Below are positions 1 to 7,732 of a stretch of DNA of 64,000 nt, piece after piece. The position numbers and the translations under genes are program-made. The stretch lies in assembly GCA_965198825.1 (NCBI GenBank), contig CBDAQB010000003.1, positions 2,108,001-2,172,000 of the forward strand, written 5' to 3'. Within the stretch, counting starts at the first letter, position 1. Every line of letters starts with the position of its first letter. This DNA is from BOG-908 sp965198825 (GTDB lineage: Bacteria; Pseudomonadota; Alphaproteobacteria; Acetobacterales; Acetobacteraceae). The notes beneath the pieces are model-generated. The model was not told where the DNA came from, made no database searches, and saw only the letters and a list, made by a program, of their open reading frames with translations.

Positions 1-715
1 CGCCTGCGCCGACGACCTCCCCACTCTCACGGACGCCGCGGCAGCCGCCATCGAGCTCCTCCACTGCGCTTCCCTCGTCCACGACGACCTCCCCTGCTTC
101 GACAACGCCGACACCCGCCGCGGCCGCCCCACCATTCACTGCGCCTTCGGCGAACCCCTCGCCGTTCTCGCAGGCGACGCTCTCATCGTCCTGGCCTTCC
201 AAACCCTCGCGGACGCCGCCATCCAGGCCCCCGCACGCCTGGCCAGGCTCGTCTCCATCGTCGCCGGCGCCGTAGGCGTCCCCTCCGGCATCGTCGCCGG
301 CCAGGCCTGGGAATGCGAACCCACCGCAAACCTCGCTCAATACCAGCAACAAAAAACCGGCGCCCTCTTCGCCGCCGCCACCATGGCAGGCGCCGCCGCA
401 GCAGGCGCCGAACCCAACCCCTGGCGAGCCCTCGGCATGCGCCTCGGCGAAGCCTTCCAGATCGCCGACGACATACGCGACGCCACCTCTACCTCGCAGG
501 ACCTCGGCAAACCCGTCGGCCGCGACGCCGCCCTGGGCCGCCCCAGCGCCGTCCTGCAGCTCGGCCTAGCCGGCGCCATTTCGCTTCTGGAAGATCTCGC
601 CGGCGACGCCGTCGCCGCCGTGCCGCCCTGCCCGGGCGCTGTCGAACTTCGCAGCCATATCCTCAGCGAAACCATGCGCTTGCTGCCTGCCGAGTTGTCT
701 CGGCATGCGGCTTGA
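1..715 (+). CDS. crtE: Geranylgeranyl diphosphate synthase (5' end missing)
   Basis: Makes geranylgeranyl diphosphate from IPP and allylic diphosphates, feeding both carotenoids and the bacteriochlorophyll phytyl tail. The reading frame is open from base 2 to the TGA at 713-715, so about 237 codons of the C-terminal part are present and the start lies outside the window. The first Asp-rich motif is visible near the left edge (VHDDLPCFDNADTRRG) and the second as QIADDIRD further on, in the right order for an isoprenyl diphosphate synthase. crtF follows on the same strand, as in purple-bacterial carotenoid clusters. Identity is firm; crtE rather than another prenyl synthase (ispA) rests on the PGC context. 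Confidence 0.85.
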   Translation, partial: ACADDLPTLTDAAAAAIELLHCASLVHDDLPCFDNADTRRGRPTIHCAFGEPLAVLAGDALIVLAFQTLADAAIQAPARLARLVSIVAGAVGVPSGIVAGQAWECEPTANLAQYQQQKTGALFAAATMAGAAAAGAEPNPWRALGMRLGEAFQIADDIRDATSTSQDLGKPVGRDAALGRPSAVLQLGLAGAISLLEDLAGDAVAAVPPCPGAVELRSHILSETMRLLPAELSRHAA

Positions 716-727
716 GGGTGCTGAAGT

Positions 728-833
728 AAGGCCAAGGGGCTCTGCCCCCTGGACGTCGCCCAAGCCCTCACGCCCTAAAAAAATGGGGTCTGGGGACGAG
801 TCCCCAGCGGGGTCCAGGGGCAGAGCCCCTGGC
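728..833. repeat. GC-rich nested palindrome repeat (family B), two-arm copy
   Basis: An inverted pair brackets this stretch: an arm at about 728-749 (CCAAGGGGCTCTGCCCCCTGG) is answered by GTCCAGGGGCAGAGCCCC at about 812-833. Between them lies a second palindrome, CTGGGGACGAGTCCCCAG. Bases 786-831 are identical over 46 bp to 24422-24467 at the end of hemA. The element overlaps the apparent 5' end of crtF. It contains no transposase and looks like a small dispersed palindromic element. Confidence 0.8.
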
Positions 834-1931
834 CTTCCTACCGCCTGGCTTTCGCAACTCAGAGACAACCTGGTCACCAACCCGAACTTCCGCCGATGGG
901 CTGCCGCCTTCCCCCTCACCAGGCCGGTAGCCAGACGCCGAACACGCGACCTGTTCGACCTCTGCGCAGGCTTCGTCTATTCGCAAATCCTTTCCGCCTG
1001 CCTGCAACTTCGCCTGTTCGACATCCTCGCCAAAGGCCCGCTGACGCTCGATGAGCTGGCAACAAGTCTGGGCCTGCCGAAAGCAGGCGCCGAGCGCCTG
1101 CTGGACGCCGCCGCGGCCCTGGATCTGGTCGAGCGCCGCGGCAAAAACCGTTACGGTCTGGGATCGCTAGGCGCGGCTGTCGTCGGCAACGATGCGGTGG
1201 CGGCAATGGTGGCGCACCACGGCATGCTTTACGCCGATCTTGCTGATCCTGTCGCATTGTTTCGCGGCGAGGCGCGCGGCGGTGCGTTGAACCGATATTG
1301 GGCGTATGCGGCGAAGCCTGCGCCTGGTGCCGCGGATGTCGGCGCCTACACCGGCCTGATGGCGGCCTCGCAGCCCTTGGTGGCCGATGAGGTTCTCGAC
1401 GCCTATGACATGCGCCGCCACCAAAGGCTTCTCGATGTTGGCGGCGGCAGCGGGCTGTTTGCCCAGCGCGCGGCCGAAAGGAATCCTTCCTTGCGCGTCG
1501 CCGTGTTCGACTTGCCCGCGGTGGCGGAGCAGGCCCGCGCGCGCTTCGCCGATGCGCACCTAGGCGCCCGCGCGGAAACCTTCGGCGGCAGCTTCCTCGA
1601 CGATCCGCTCCCCCGCGGCGCCGACCTGATGTCCCTGGTCCGCGTCATCCACGACCACGACGACGCCTCTGCCATGACCATTCTGCGGGCGACTCGAAAC
1701 GCCCTGCCCGCAGGCGGCCGCCTCCTCCTGGCCGAACCGATGGCCGGCACCCCCGGTGCCGCCGCCATGGGCGACGCCTACTTCGGCATCTACCTCCTCG
1801 CCATGGGTCAGGGCCGCCCCCGCACTGCCGCGCGCCTCACCGAAATGCTGCGCGACGCCGGCTTTACGCGCGTCCAGCAGCTCAAAACACATACCCCGCT
1901 ACTCACAAGCGCCCTGCTTTCGTCGGTATGA
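783..1931 (+). CDS. crtF: Demethylspheroidene/hydroxyneurosporene O-methyltransferase
   Basis: SAM-dependent enzyme that methylates the C1 hydroxyl of acyclic carotenoids in the spheroidene/spirilloxanthin routes. An N-terminal winged-helix-like dimerisation part (DLFDLCAGFVYSQ...LDELATSLGLPKAGAERLLD) precedes the Rossmann methyltransferase domain, with the SAM loop LLDVGGGSGLF. The frame is open from an ATG at 705, but the first 40 or so codons would then be repeat family B. The ATG at 783 gives 382 aa, the usual CrtF length, yet also lies in the repeat and has no clear ribosome site. Recognisable homology begins around LRDNLVTNPNFRRW (near 858). The function is secure; the start is not. Confidence 0.85.
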   Translation: MGSGDESPAGSRGRAPGLPTAWLSQLRDNLVTNPNFRRWAAAFPLTRPVARRRTRDLFDLCAGFVYSQILSACLQLRLFDILAKGPLTLDELATSLGLPKAGAERLLDAAAALDLVERRGKNRYGLGSLGAAVVGNDAVAAMVAHHGMLYADLADPVALFRGEARGGALNRYWAYAAKPAPGAADVGAYTGLMAASQPLVADEVLDAYDMRRHQRLLDVGGGSGLFAQRAAERNPSLRVAVFDLPAVAEQARARFADAHLGARAETFGGSFLDDPLPRGADLMSLVRVIHDHDDASAMTILRATRNALPAGGRLLLAEPMAGTPGAAAMGDAYFGIYLLAMGQGRPRTAARLTEMLRDAGFTRVQQLKTHTPLLTSALLSSV

Positions 1932-1932
1932 C

Positions 1933-1976
1933 TGTAAATCCGCATTGACATGCCTTAGCGTAAGTCTAGGCTTACA
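1933..1976 (+). promoter_or_regulatory. Tandem PpsR/CrtJ operators over the bchC promoter
   Basis: Site 1 is TGT-N12-ACA exactly (TGT 1933-1935, ACA 1948-1950). Site 2 is CGT-N12-ACA (1959-1961, 1974-1976) and has an internal palindrome TAAG/CTTA. They are separated by 8 bp, the spacing known for the R. capsulatus bchC promoter. TTGACA at 1945-1950 lies within site 1 and a -10-like TAGGCT at 1967-1972 lies within site 2 (16-bp spacer), so bound PpsR would block polymerase. The gene for PpsR is in this window. Confidence 0.85.
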
Positions 1977-2016
1977 GTTAACACCGCCCGGACTCCGGGC
2001 GCGCAGGGAGGTCGTC

Positions 2017-2955
2017 TTGAACACACACGCAGTCGTTTTGAACGCTCCCGAGCAGCTCGCCGTGGCAACCCTCCCCCTGACGCCCATGGCGCCGGACGAA
2101 TGCGTCGTGGACATCGCCTTCAGCGGCATCAGCACAGGCACCGAGCGCCTTCTCTACAGCGGCCGCATGCCGGCCTTCCCGGGCATGGGCTACCCACTCG
2201 TCCCAGGCTACGAATCGGTCGGCCAGGTGCGCGAAGCCGGCCCCCAATCGGGCCGCACCATAGGCGAACATGTCTTCGTCCCGGGTGCCCGCTGCTACGG
2301 CGAAGTGCGCGGCCTTTTCGGCGGCGCCGCCTCCCGCGTCGTCGCGGGCGGCACCAGGCTCGTCACCGTCTCCGAAACCCTGGGCGAACGCGGCGCACTC
2401 CTCGCACTCGCCGCCACGGCGCGCCACGCCATGGCCACCCCAGGCGCCACGCTTCCAGAGCTTATCGTCGGGCACGGCACCTTTGGCCGGCTTCTCGCCC
2501 GCCTCACCGTGCAAGCCGGCGGCGCACCCACAGTCTGGGAACGCAACGCCGGCCGCGCGGCAGGCGCCGACGGTTACGCCGTGATCGACCCCGCCGACGA
2601 CGACCGCCGCAACTACCGCGCCATCTACGACGCAAGCGGCGACAGCAAACTTCTCGACACCCTCATCGCCCGCCTCGCACCTGGCGGCGAAATCGTCCTC
2701 GCCGGTTTCTACAGCGAGCCGCTCTCCTTCGCCTTCCCGCCCGCCTTCATGCGCGAGGCCCGCCTGCGCATCGCCGCCCAATGGCAGCACGAAGACCTCG
2801 TCGCAGTCAGGGACTTCGCCGAATCAGGTGCCCTCTCTCTCGACAGCCTGATCACCCACCGCGCCGACGCATCGGACGCGCCCCAAGCCTACCGCACCGC
2901 CTTCGGCGACGCGGACTGCCTGAAAATGGTTCTCGATTGGAGGGATTGCTCATGA
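2017..2955 (+). CDS. bchC: Bacteriochlorophyllide a C3 dehydrogenase (BchC)
   Basis: Oxidises the 3-hydroxyethyl group of bacteriochlorophyllide to the acetyl group of BChl a, using NAD-type cofactor. The 312-aa protein has a medium-chain dehydrogenase layout with a GroES-like N-terminal half (FSGISTGTERLLYSG) and a nucleotide-binding half around LIVGHGTFGRLLARL. The start is a TTG at 2017 with a good Shine-Dalgarno (AGGGAGG, about 2004-2010). An upstream ATG in the same open frame (1756) would lie inside crtF and is not used here. The stop overlaps bchX by 4 bp (ATGA), so the two are translationally coupled. Transcription probably starts from the PpsR-controlled promoter directly upstream. 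Confidence 0.95.
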   Translation: MNTHAVVLNAPEQLAVATLPLTPMAPDECVVDIAFSGISTGTERLLYSGRMPAFPGMGYPLVPGYESVGQVREAGPQSGRTIGEHVFVPGARCYGEVRGLFGGAASRVVAGGTRLVTVSETLGERGALLALAATARHAMATPGATLPELIVGHGTFGRLLARLTVQAGGAPTVWERNAGRAAGADGYAVIDPADDDRRNYRAIYDASGDSKLLDTLIARLAPGGEIVLAGFYSEPLSFAFPPAFMREARLRIAAQWQHEDLVAVRDFAESGALSLDSLITHRADASDAPQAYRTAFGDADCLKMVLDWRDCS

Positions 2956-3971
2956 ACGCAACCGTCGGCGCGCGCGGCCCTTCACCAGCCCAGGTCAGCA
3001 TGGCAGACGCCCTGCGCGCCGAAGCCGCCATCGAGCCCGATGCGGTTTCCACCGCGCCTGCAAAGAAAGAAACGCAGGTCATCGCCATTTACGGCAAGGG
3101 CGGCATTGGCAAGAGCTTCACGCTCGCGAATCTCTCCTACATGATGGCGCAGCAGGGCAAGAAAGTCCTGCTCATCGGCTGCGACCCCAAGAGCGACACC
3201 ACCTCGCTGCTGTTCGGCGGCCGCAGCTGCCCCACCATCATCGAGACCTCCTCGAAAAAGAAACTCGCAGGCGAGGCCGTCAAGATCGGCGACGTCTGCT
3301 TCAAGCGCGACGGCGTTTACGCCATGGAGCTCGGCGGCCCCGAAGTCGGCCGCGGTTGCGGCGGCCGCGGCATCATCCACGGTTTCGAGCTGCTGGAAAA
3401 ACTCGGATTCCACGAATGGGGCTTCGATTACGTCCTGCTCGACTTCCTCGGCGACGTCGTCTGCGGCGGCTTCGGCCTGCCGATCGCCCGCGACATGTGC
3501 CAGAAAGTCATCGTTGTCGCCTCGAACGATCTGCAATCGCTCTATGTCGCGAACAACGTCTGCTCTGCCGTGGATTACTTCCGCAAACTCGGCGGCAACG
3601 TCGGCGTCGCAGGCATGGTCATCAACAAGGATGACGGCACAGGCGAAGCCAGCGCCTTCGCGGCCGCCGTCGGCATTCCCGTCCTCTCCGCCATCCCGGC
3701 CGATGACGACATCCGCCGCAAAAGCGCCAACTACGAAATCATCGGCACGCCGGGCGGCCGCTGGGCGCCCATGTTCGAGCAGCTCGCGCAACAGGTCGCC
3801 GAAGCACCGCCTGTCCGCCCAACCCCGCTCAGCCACGACAACCTGCTCGGCCTCTTCGCAGGCGACGCAGTCGGCCGCGACGTGGTCCTGGTGCCAGCCA
3901 CCGAAGCGGACATGTGTGCCGCCGCCGTGAACACCAAAGCCTCGCTCGAAGTGATCTACGAAGGCGCGTGA
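2952..3971 (+). CDS. bchX: Chlorophyllide a reductase iron protein subunit X
   Basis: ATP-hydrolysing electron-donor subunit of chlorophyllide a reductase (BchXYZ), which reduces the C7-C8 bond of the chlorin ring. It resembles nitrogenase NifH. The 339-aa product has a P-loop GKGGIGKS at residues 49-56 and the two cysteine motifs that bind the intersubunit [4Fe-4S] cluster (GRGCGGRG and DVVCGGFG). Compared with BchL encoded further on it has the BchX-type N-terminal extension. It overlaps bchC by 4 bp and is followed after 2 bp by bchY, forming the bchCXY unit. Confidence 0.97.
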   Translation: MNATVGARGPSPAQVSMADALRAEAAIEPDAVSTAPAKKETQVIAIYGKGGIGKSFTLANLSYMMAQQGKKVLLIGCDPKSDTTSLLFGGRSCPTIIETSSKKKLAGEAVKIGDVCFKRDGVYAMELGGPEVGRGCGGRGIIHGFELLEKLGFHEWGFDYVLLDFLGDVVCGGFGLPIARDMCQKVIVVASNDLQSLYVANNVCSAVDYFRKLGGNVGVAGMVINKDDGTGEASAFAAAVGIPVLSAIPADDDIRRKSANYEIIGTPGGRWAPMFEQLAQQVAEAPPVRPTPLSHDNLLGLFAGDAVGRDVVLVPATEADMCAAAVNTKASLEVIYEGA

Positions 3972-3973
3972 GA

Positions 3974-5482
3974 ATGGATGGCTCCATCCCTCCCGTCGAA
4001 CCCGCAGCCCAAGGCGGCGGCTGCCACGGCGGCCGCGAGCGCATGGTCGACGCAGCGCGCGCAGCAGGCAAAAGCGAATCGCTCGAGCGGCTGATGACCG
4101 ACTATCCGCGCGGCCCGCACGACCAGCCGCAATCCATGTGCCCGGCCTTCGGCTCCCTGCGCGTCGGCCTCCGAATGCGCCGCGTGGCAACCATCCTGTC
4201 AGGCTCTGCCTGTTGCGTTTACGGCCTGACCTTCACCTCGCACTTCTACGGCGCCAGGCGAACCGTCGGCTACGTTCCCTTCAACTCCGAGACGCTGGTC
4301 AAGGGCCAGCTCTACGAAGACATTCGCGCCTCCGTTTACGAAACGGCCAAGCCCGAAAACTACGACGCCGTCGTCGTCATCAACCTCTGCGTTCCGACCG
4401 CTTCCGGCGTCCCACTCGATCTTTTGCCGAAGCAGATCGACGGCGTGCGTGTCATCGGCATCGATGTCCCGGGTTTTGGCGTCCCCACGCACGCGGAAGC
4501 CAAGGACGTGCTCGCAGGCGCGATGCTGAAATACGCCCGCACCGAAGCCGAGCAAGGCCCTGTCGCAAGGCCACGCAGCGTTCAGGACATGCCCACGGTC
4601 GCCCTCATCGGCGAACTCTTCCCGGGCGATCCTCCAGGCATCGGCGCCATGCTCGCGCCCATGGGAATGGGCATCGCCCCTCAGCTCCCCGCACGCGAGT
4701 GGCGCGACCTTTACGCAGCGCTGGACTGCGAAGTCGCCGCCGCCATCCACCCCTTCTACACCGCATCGGTGCGCGAATTCCGCGCGGCCGGGCGCCCCGT
4801 CGTAGGCTCCGGCCCCGTCGGCGTGGACGGCACCGCCGCCTGGCTGGAGTCAGTGGGCGCCGCTGCAGGTATCACCACCGACCGGATCGAGGCCGCCAAG
4901 AACAAGGCCCTTCCCGCCATCCGCGCGGCGCTCGAAGCAAACCCGATCGACGCCCGCATCACCGTCTCCGGCTACGAAGGCAGCGAACTCCTCGTCGCCC
5001 GCCTCCTGATGGAAGCCGGCGCGGACGTTCCCTACGTCGGCACCGCCTGCCCGCGCACCGAATGGAGCGACGCCGATCGCATCTGGCTCGAGGAACACGG
5101 CACCTTCGTGCAGTTCCGCGCCTCGCTCGACCAGGATCTCGCCGCCATGACCGACGTCCGCCCGGACCTCGCCATCGGCACCACGCCCCTGGTCCAAAAA
5201 GCCAAGGAACTGGCAATCCCCGCGCTCTACTTCACCAACATGGTCTCCGCCCGCCCGCTCTTCGGCGCACCAGGCGCCGGATCGCTCGCCGCCATCGTCG
5301 CCGCCCAGACCAAAGGCGCGCCCCGCTTCGCCCGCATGAAATCATTCTTCGAAGACGTGGGCACAGGAGATGCCTCCGGCTACGGCTGGCAAGGCAAACC
5401 CGTCGAACCCAAAGGCGCCCGCGAACGCACCCGCCGTGCTCGTGAAGCTCGCGCCAAGGCGCTCGAAGCTGTGGGGACGTAG
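3974..5482 (+). CDS. bchY: Chlorophyllide a reductase subunit Y
   Basis: Catalytic NB-like subunit of chlorophyllide a reductase, homologous to nitrogenase NifD. The ATG at 3974, 2 bp after bchX stops, gives 502 aa. The conserved cysteines expected to ligand the NB cluster with BchZ are visible in SMCPAFGSLR, SGSACCVYG and INLCVPT. The C-terminus is Arg/Ala-rich (ERTRRAREARAKALEA). Unlike in most clusters, bchZ does not follow directly: 153 bp holding a single-arm repeat and a GC-rich palindrome intervene. Confidence 0.97.
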   Translation: MDGSIPPVEPAAQGGGCHGGRERMVDAARAAGKSESLERLMTDYPRGPHDQPQSMCPAFGSLRVGLRMRRVATILSGSACCVYGLTFTSHFYGARRTVGYVPFNSETLVKGQLYEDIRASVYETAKPENYDAVVVINLCVPTASGVPLDLLPKQIDGVRVIGIDVPGFGVPTHAEAKDVLAGAMLKYARTEAEQGPVARPRSVQDMPTVALIGELFPGDPPGIGAMLAPMGMGIAPQLPAREWRDLYAALDCEVAAAIHPFYTASVREFRAAGRPVVGSGPVGVDGTAAWLESVGAAAGITTDRIEAAKNKALPAIRAALEANPIDARITVSGYEGSELLVARLLMEAGADVPYVGTACPRTEWSDADRIWLEEHGTFVQFRASLDQDLAAMTDVRPDLAIGTTPLVQKAKELAIPALYFTNMVSARPLFGAPGAGSLAAIVAAQTKGAPRFARMKSFFEDVGTGDASGYGWQGKPVEPKGARERTRRAREARAKALEAVGT

Positions 5483-5488
5483 AAGCAT

Positions 5489-5534
5489 GTTCTTTTTTGA
5501 AAAAAAGAACCAAAAAACTTTTGCGACTTTGGGC
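5489..5534. repeat. Family A element, single left arm
   Basis: This is one arm only of the 112-bp two-arm element found elsewhere in the window: a hairpin-forming TTCTTTTTTGAAAAAAAGAA followed by CCAAAAAACTTTTGCGACTT and GGGC. It begins 6 bp after the bchY stop codon. Where other copies continue into the mirror arm, this one runs into a GC-rich palindrome at 5561-5598. Confidence 0.9.
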
Positions 5535-5560
5535 CGCGCTTGCCGAAACGCCGCGCCACT

Positions 5561-5598
5561 TCTCCCTCCCCCCCTGTGGGGGAGGGCCGGGGTGGGGG
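5561..5598. repeat. GC-rich palindromic repeat (family C)
   Basis: The stem CCCTCCCCC/GGGGGAGGG (5565-5587) is followed by GCCGGGGTGGGGG. The same sequence, with one or two differences, lies in opposite orientation at 14573-14612, also next to a single arm of family A. This type of element is common in alphaproteobacterial intergenic regions. Here it separates bchY from bchZ and could attenuate transcription. Confidence 0.75.
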
Positions 5599-5635
5599 CC
5601 GTCGGGCATAAAGCACTGACGAAGGCTGAGACCCA

Positions 5636-7087
5636 ATGCTAGTCCTCGACCACGACAGGGCGGGCGGCTACTGGGGCGCGGTCTATGCCTTCAGCGCCGT
5701 GCGCGGGCTACGCGTCATCATCGACGGCCCGGTCGGTTGCGAAAACCTGCCCGTCACCGCGGTCCTGCATTACACCGACGGTTTGCCACCACACGAGTTG
5801 CCTGTCGTCGTCACGGGTTTGTCCGAAGACAACCTCTCCATGGACGGCACCGAAGGTGCCATGCGCCGGGCGGCCGCCTCGCAGGACCCCGACCTCCCCG
5901 CCGTCGTCGTGACAGGCAGCATCGCCGAAATGATCGGCGGCGGCGTCACCCCTGAAGGCAGCAACCTGCTGCGCTTCATTCCACGCACCATCGACGAAGA
6001 CCAGTGGCAGGCCGCCGACCGCGCGATCTACTGGCTCTGGACCGAATTCGGCGCGAAGAAAAGCAAGATCAAGCCACGCCCCGAGCGCGCGCCGGGCGTG
6101 AAGCCGCGGGTGAACATCATCGGGCCGATCTACGGCACTTTCAACATGCCCTCCGATCTCGCTGAGATCCGGCGGCTGGTCGAAGGCATCGGCTGCGAAA
6201 TCAACCTGGTCTTCCCGCTCGGCTCGCATGTCGAGGACATCGCCAAGCTGCCGAATGCGGACGTCAACATCTGCATGTATCGCGAATTCGGCCGCATCCT
6301 CTGCGAGGAGCTGGACCGGCCGTACCTGCAAGCGCCGATCGGCATCTTCGCGACCACCAATTTCCTCCGCAAGCTCGGCGAACTCACCGGTCTCGATCCC
6401 GAGCCGTTCATCGAGGCGGAGAAGCACACCACCATCAAGCCGATCTGGGATCTCTGGCGCAGCGTCACGCAGGATTTCTTCGCCACCGCCTCCTTCGCCA
6501 TCGTCGCCACCGACACCTACGCGCGCGGCATGCGGCAATTCCTCGAGGACGAGCTCGGCATCCCCTGCACCTTCTCATTCTCCCGCACGGCCGGCACCAA
6601 GCCGGACAATGCGGCAGTGCGCGAGGCACTGAAGAAGTCGCCGCCTCTCGTGCTCTACGGTTCCTTCAACGAACGCATGTACGCGGCCGAGCTGGGCAGC
6701 CGCTGCATGTTCATCCCGGCGTCGTTTCCCGGCGCCATCATCCGCCGTTCCACCGGCACGCCTTTCATGGGCTACGCCGGCGCCACCACCATCGTTCAGG
6801 ACTACTGCAACGCCCTGTTCGATGCGCTGTTCCACATCCTTCCCCTCGGTACCGAAATGGACCGCGTGGATCCGACACCCACGCGCGCCGGCGACTGGAA
6901 CGCCGACCCGTGGGATGACGAGGCGCTCGCCGTCCTCGACGAGCATGTGGAGAACACGCCTTTTCTCGTGCGCATCTCTGCGGCCAAGCGGCTGCGTGAT
7001 CGCGTCGAAGCCGATGCGCGGAGCGCGCGCGAGGGACGTATCACGGCCGACCGGGTCGTGCGTTCGCTCGCGGCGATCACCGCGTGA
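5636..7087 (+). CDS. bchZ: Chlorophyllide a reductase subunit Z
   Basis: Second NB-like catalytic subunit of chlorophyllide a reductase, homologous to nitrogenase NifK. It is 483 aa from the ATG at 5636 (MLVLDHDRAGGYWGAVYAF). The conserved GPVGCENLP segment near residue 32 provides the cluster cysteine, and HYTDGLPPHELP follows, both typical of BchZ. The pufBALMC operon starts 115 bp downstream on the same strand. In relatives puf transcripts can begin inside or before bchZ (superoperonal arrangement). Confidence 0.97.
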   Translation: MLVLDHDRAGGYWGAVYAFSAVRGLRVIIDGPVGCENLPVTAVLHYTDGLPPHELPVVVTGLSEDNLSMDGTEGAMRRAAASQDPDLPAVVVTGSIAEMIGGGVTPEGSNLLRFIPRTIDEDQWQAADRAIYWLWTEFGAKKSKIKPRPERAPGVKPRVNIIGPIYGTFNMPSDLAEIRRLVEGIGCEINLVFPLGSHVEDIAKLPNADVNICMYREFGRILCEELDRPYLQAPIGIFATTNFLRKLGELTGLDPEPFIEAEKHTTIKPIWDLWRSVTQDFFATASFAIVATDTYARGMRQFLEDELGIPCTFSFSRTAGTKPDNAAVREALKKSPPLVLYGSFNERMYAAELGSRCMFIPASFPGAIIRRSTGTPFMGYAGATTIVQDYCNALFDALFHILPLGTEMDRVDPTPTRAGDWNADPWDDEALAVLDEHVENTPFLVRISAAKRLRDRVEADARSAREGRITADRVVRSLAAITA

Positions 7088-7202
7088 TCAAGATGCCTGT
7101 CAGGGGCGGCAACGCCTCACAGGTTACTGGCCCTGACGATGGTCGTCATGGCGATCCCTGCCGCGCGGGAGTTGCGCGGTGATGCCCACCGGAGGTCCAT
7201 CC

Positions 7203-7424
7203 ATGTCGGACGTCACCAGACGGTCAGTACCCATCTCGGGTCTTACCGAGGCTGAAGCAAAAGAGTTCCATTCACTGTTCATCACCAGCTTTCTCGTTTT
7301 CACCGCCATTGCCGTCGTTGCCCACTTCCTCGTGTGGTCGTGGCGCCCATGGCTGCCTGGCCCCAACGGCTATGCGACGTCGATGCTCGACGGCGTGAAT
7401 GCCGTGAAATCAATGTTCGGCTGA
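7203..7424 (+). CDS. pufB: Light-harvesting 1 beta polypeptide
   Basis: Small membrane protein (73 aa) that binds bacteriochlorophyll in the LH1 ring around the reaction centre. The start ATG at 7203 follows a GGAGG ribosome site at 7191-7195. The sequence shows the LH beta pattern: a polar N-terminus with GLTEAEAKEFHSLF, one transmembrane helix, and the BChl ligand His in VVAHFLVWSWRPWLPG. The tail after WLPG (about 25 residues) is longer than in Rhodobacter. No pufQ gene is visible before it. pufA follows after 13 bp. Confidence 0.95.
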   Translation: MSDVTRRSVPISGLTEAEAKEFHSLFITSFLVFTAIAVVAHFLVWSWRPWLPGPNGYATSMLDGVNAVKSMFG

Positions 7425-7437
7425 AGGAGACAGCAAC

Positions 7438-7626
7438 ATGTGGCGTGTATGGTTGCTTTTCGATCCGCGCAGGGTGCTCGTCGCCCTGAGCATTTTCCTC
7501 TTCGTGCTCGCAATCCTGATCCACTTCATCCTGCTGAGCACGGATCGTTTCAACTGGCTTGACGGACCCCGCCACGGCGGCATGGTCTCTCAGCAAGCCC
7601 CTCTGCCGACGACCGCACCCAAGTAA
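7438..7626 (+). CDS. pufA: Light-harvesting 1 alpha polypeptide
   Basis: The 62-aa LH1 alpha chain, single membrane span, pairing with PufB. It has the standard start MWRVWLLFDPRRVL, the hydrophobic span VALSIFLFVLAILIHFILLS with the BChl-ligating His, and the FNWLDG segment behind it. A strong ribosome site GAAGGAG lies before the ATG. It is followed by a stable stem-loop and then pufL, an arrangement that in related species gives more LH1 than reaction-centre protein. Confidence 0.96.
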   Translation: MWRVWLLFDPRRVLVALSIFLFVLAILIHFILLSTDRFNWLDGPRHGGMVSQQAPLPTTAPK

Positions 7627-7642
7627 CAAGGCGCGTAGGATA

Positions 7643-7679
7643 GGACAGGAGCCGGCCGCAAACCGGCTCCTTCCGGTCC
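7643..7679 (+). promoter_or_regulatory. pufA-pufL intercistronic mRNA hairpin
   Basis: GGAGCCGG (7648-7655) pairs with CCGGCTCC (7663-7670) around a 7-base loop, and GGAC (7643-7646) with GTCC (7676-7679) extends the stem beyond a small internal loop. There is no U-run, so this is not a terminator. In Rhodobacter a hairpin at this place protects the pufBA mRNA 3' end from decay and sets the LH1:RC ratio. The same role is inferred here. Confidence 0.75.
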
Positions 7680-7732
7680 AGACAACGGTTTTCCAAGACC
7701 GCCCTGCACGCCTCGACCAGAGGAACTACCCC

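Noticed and set aside
2100..3971. A 623-aa frame extending bchX upstream
   Set aside because: The upstream part is an Arg-rich shadow of bchC; BchX starts at 2952 with the standard ATGA overlap.
5370..5642. Peptides such as FFFEKKNQKTF or KSFLVLFFKKE as genes
   Set aside because: They are translations of the family A repeat in various frames, present at every copy, and not conserved as protein.
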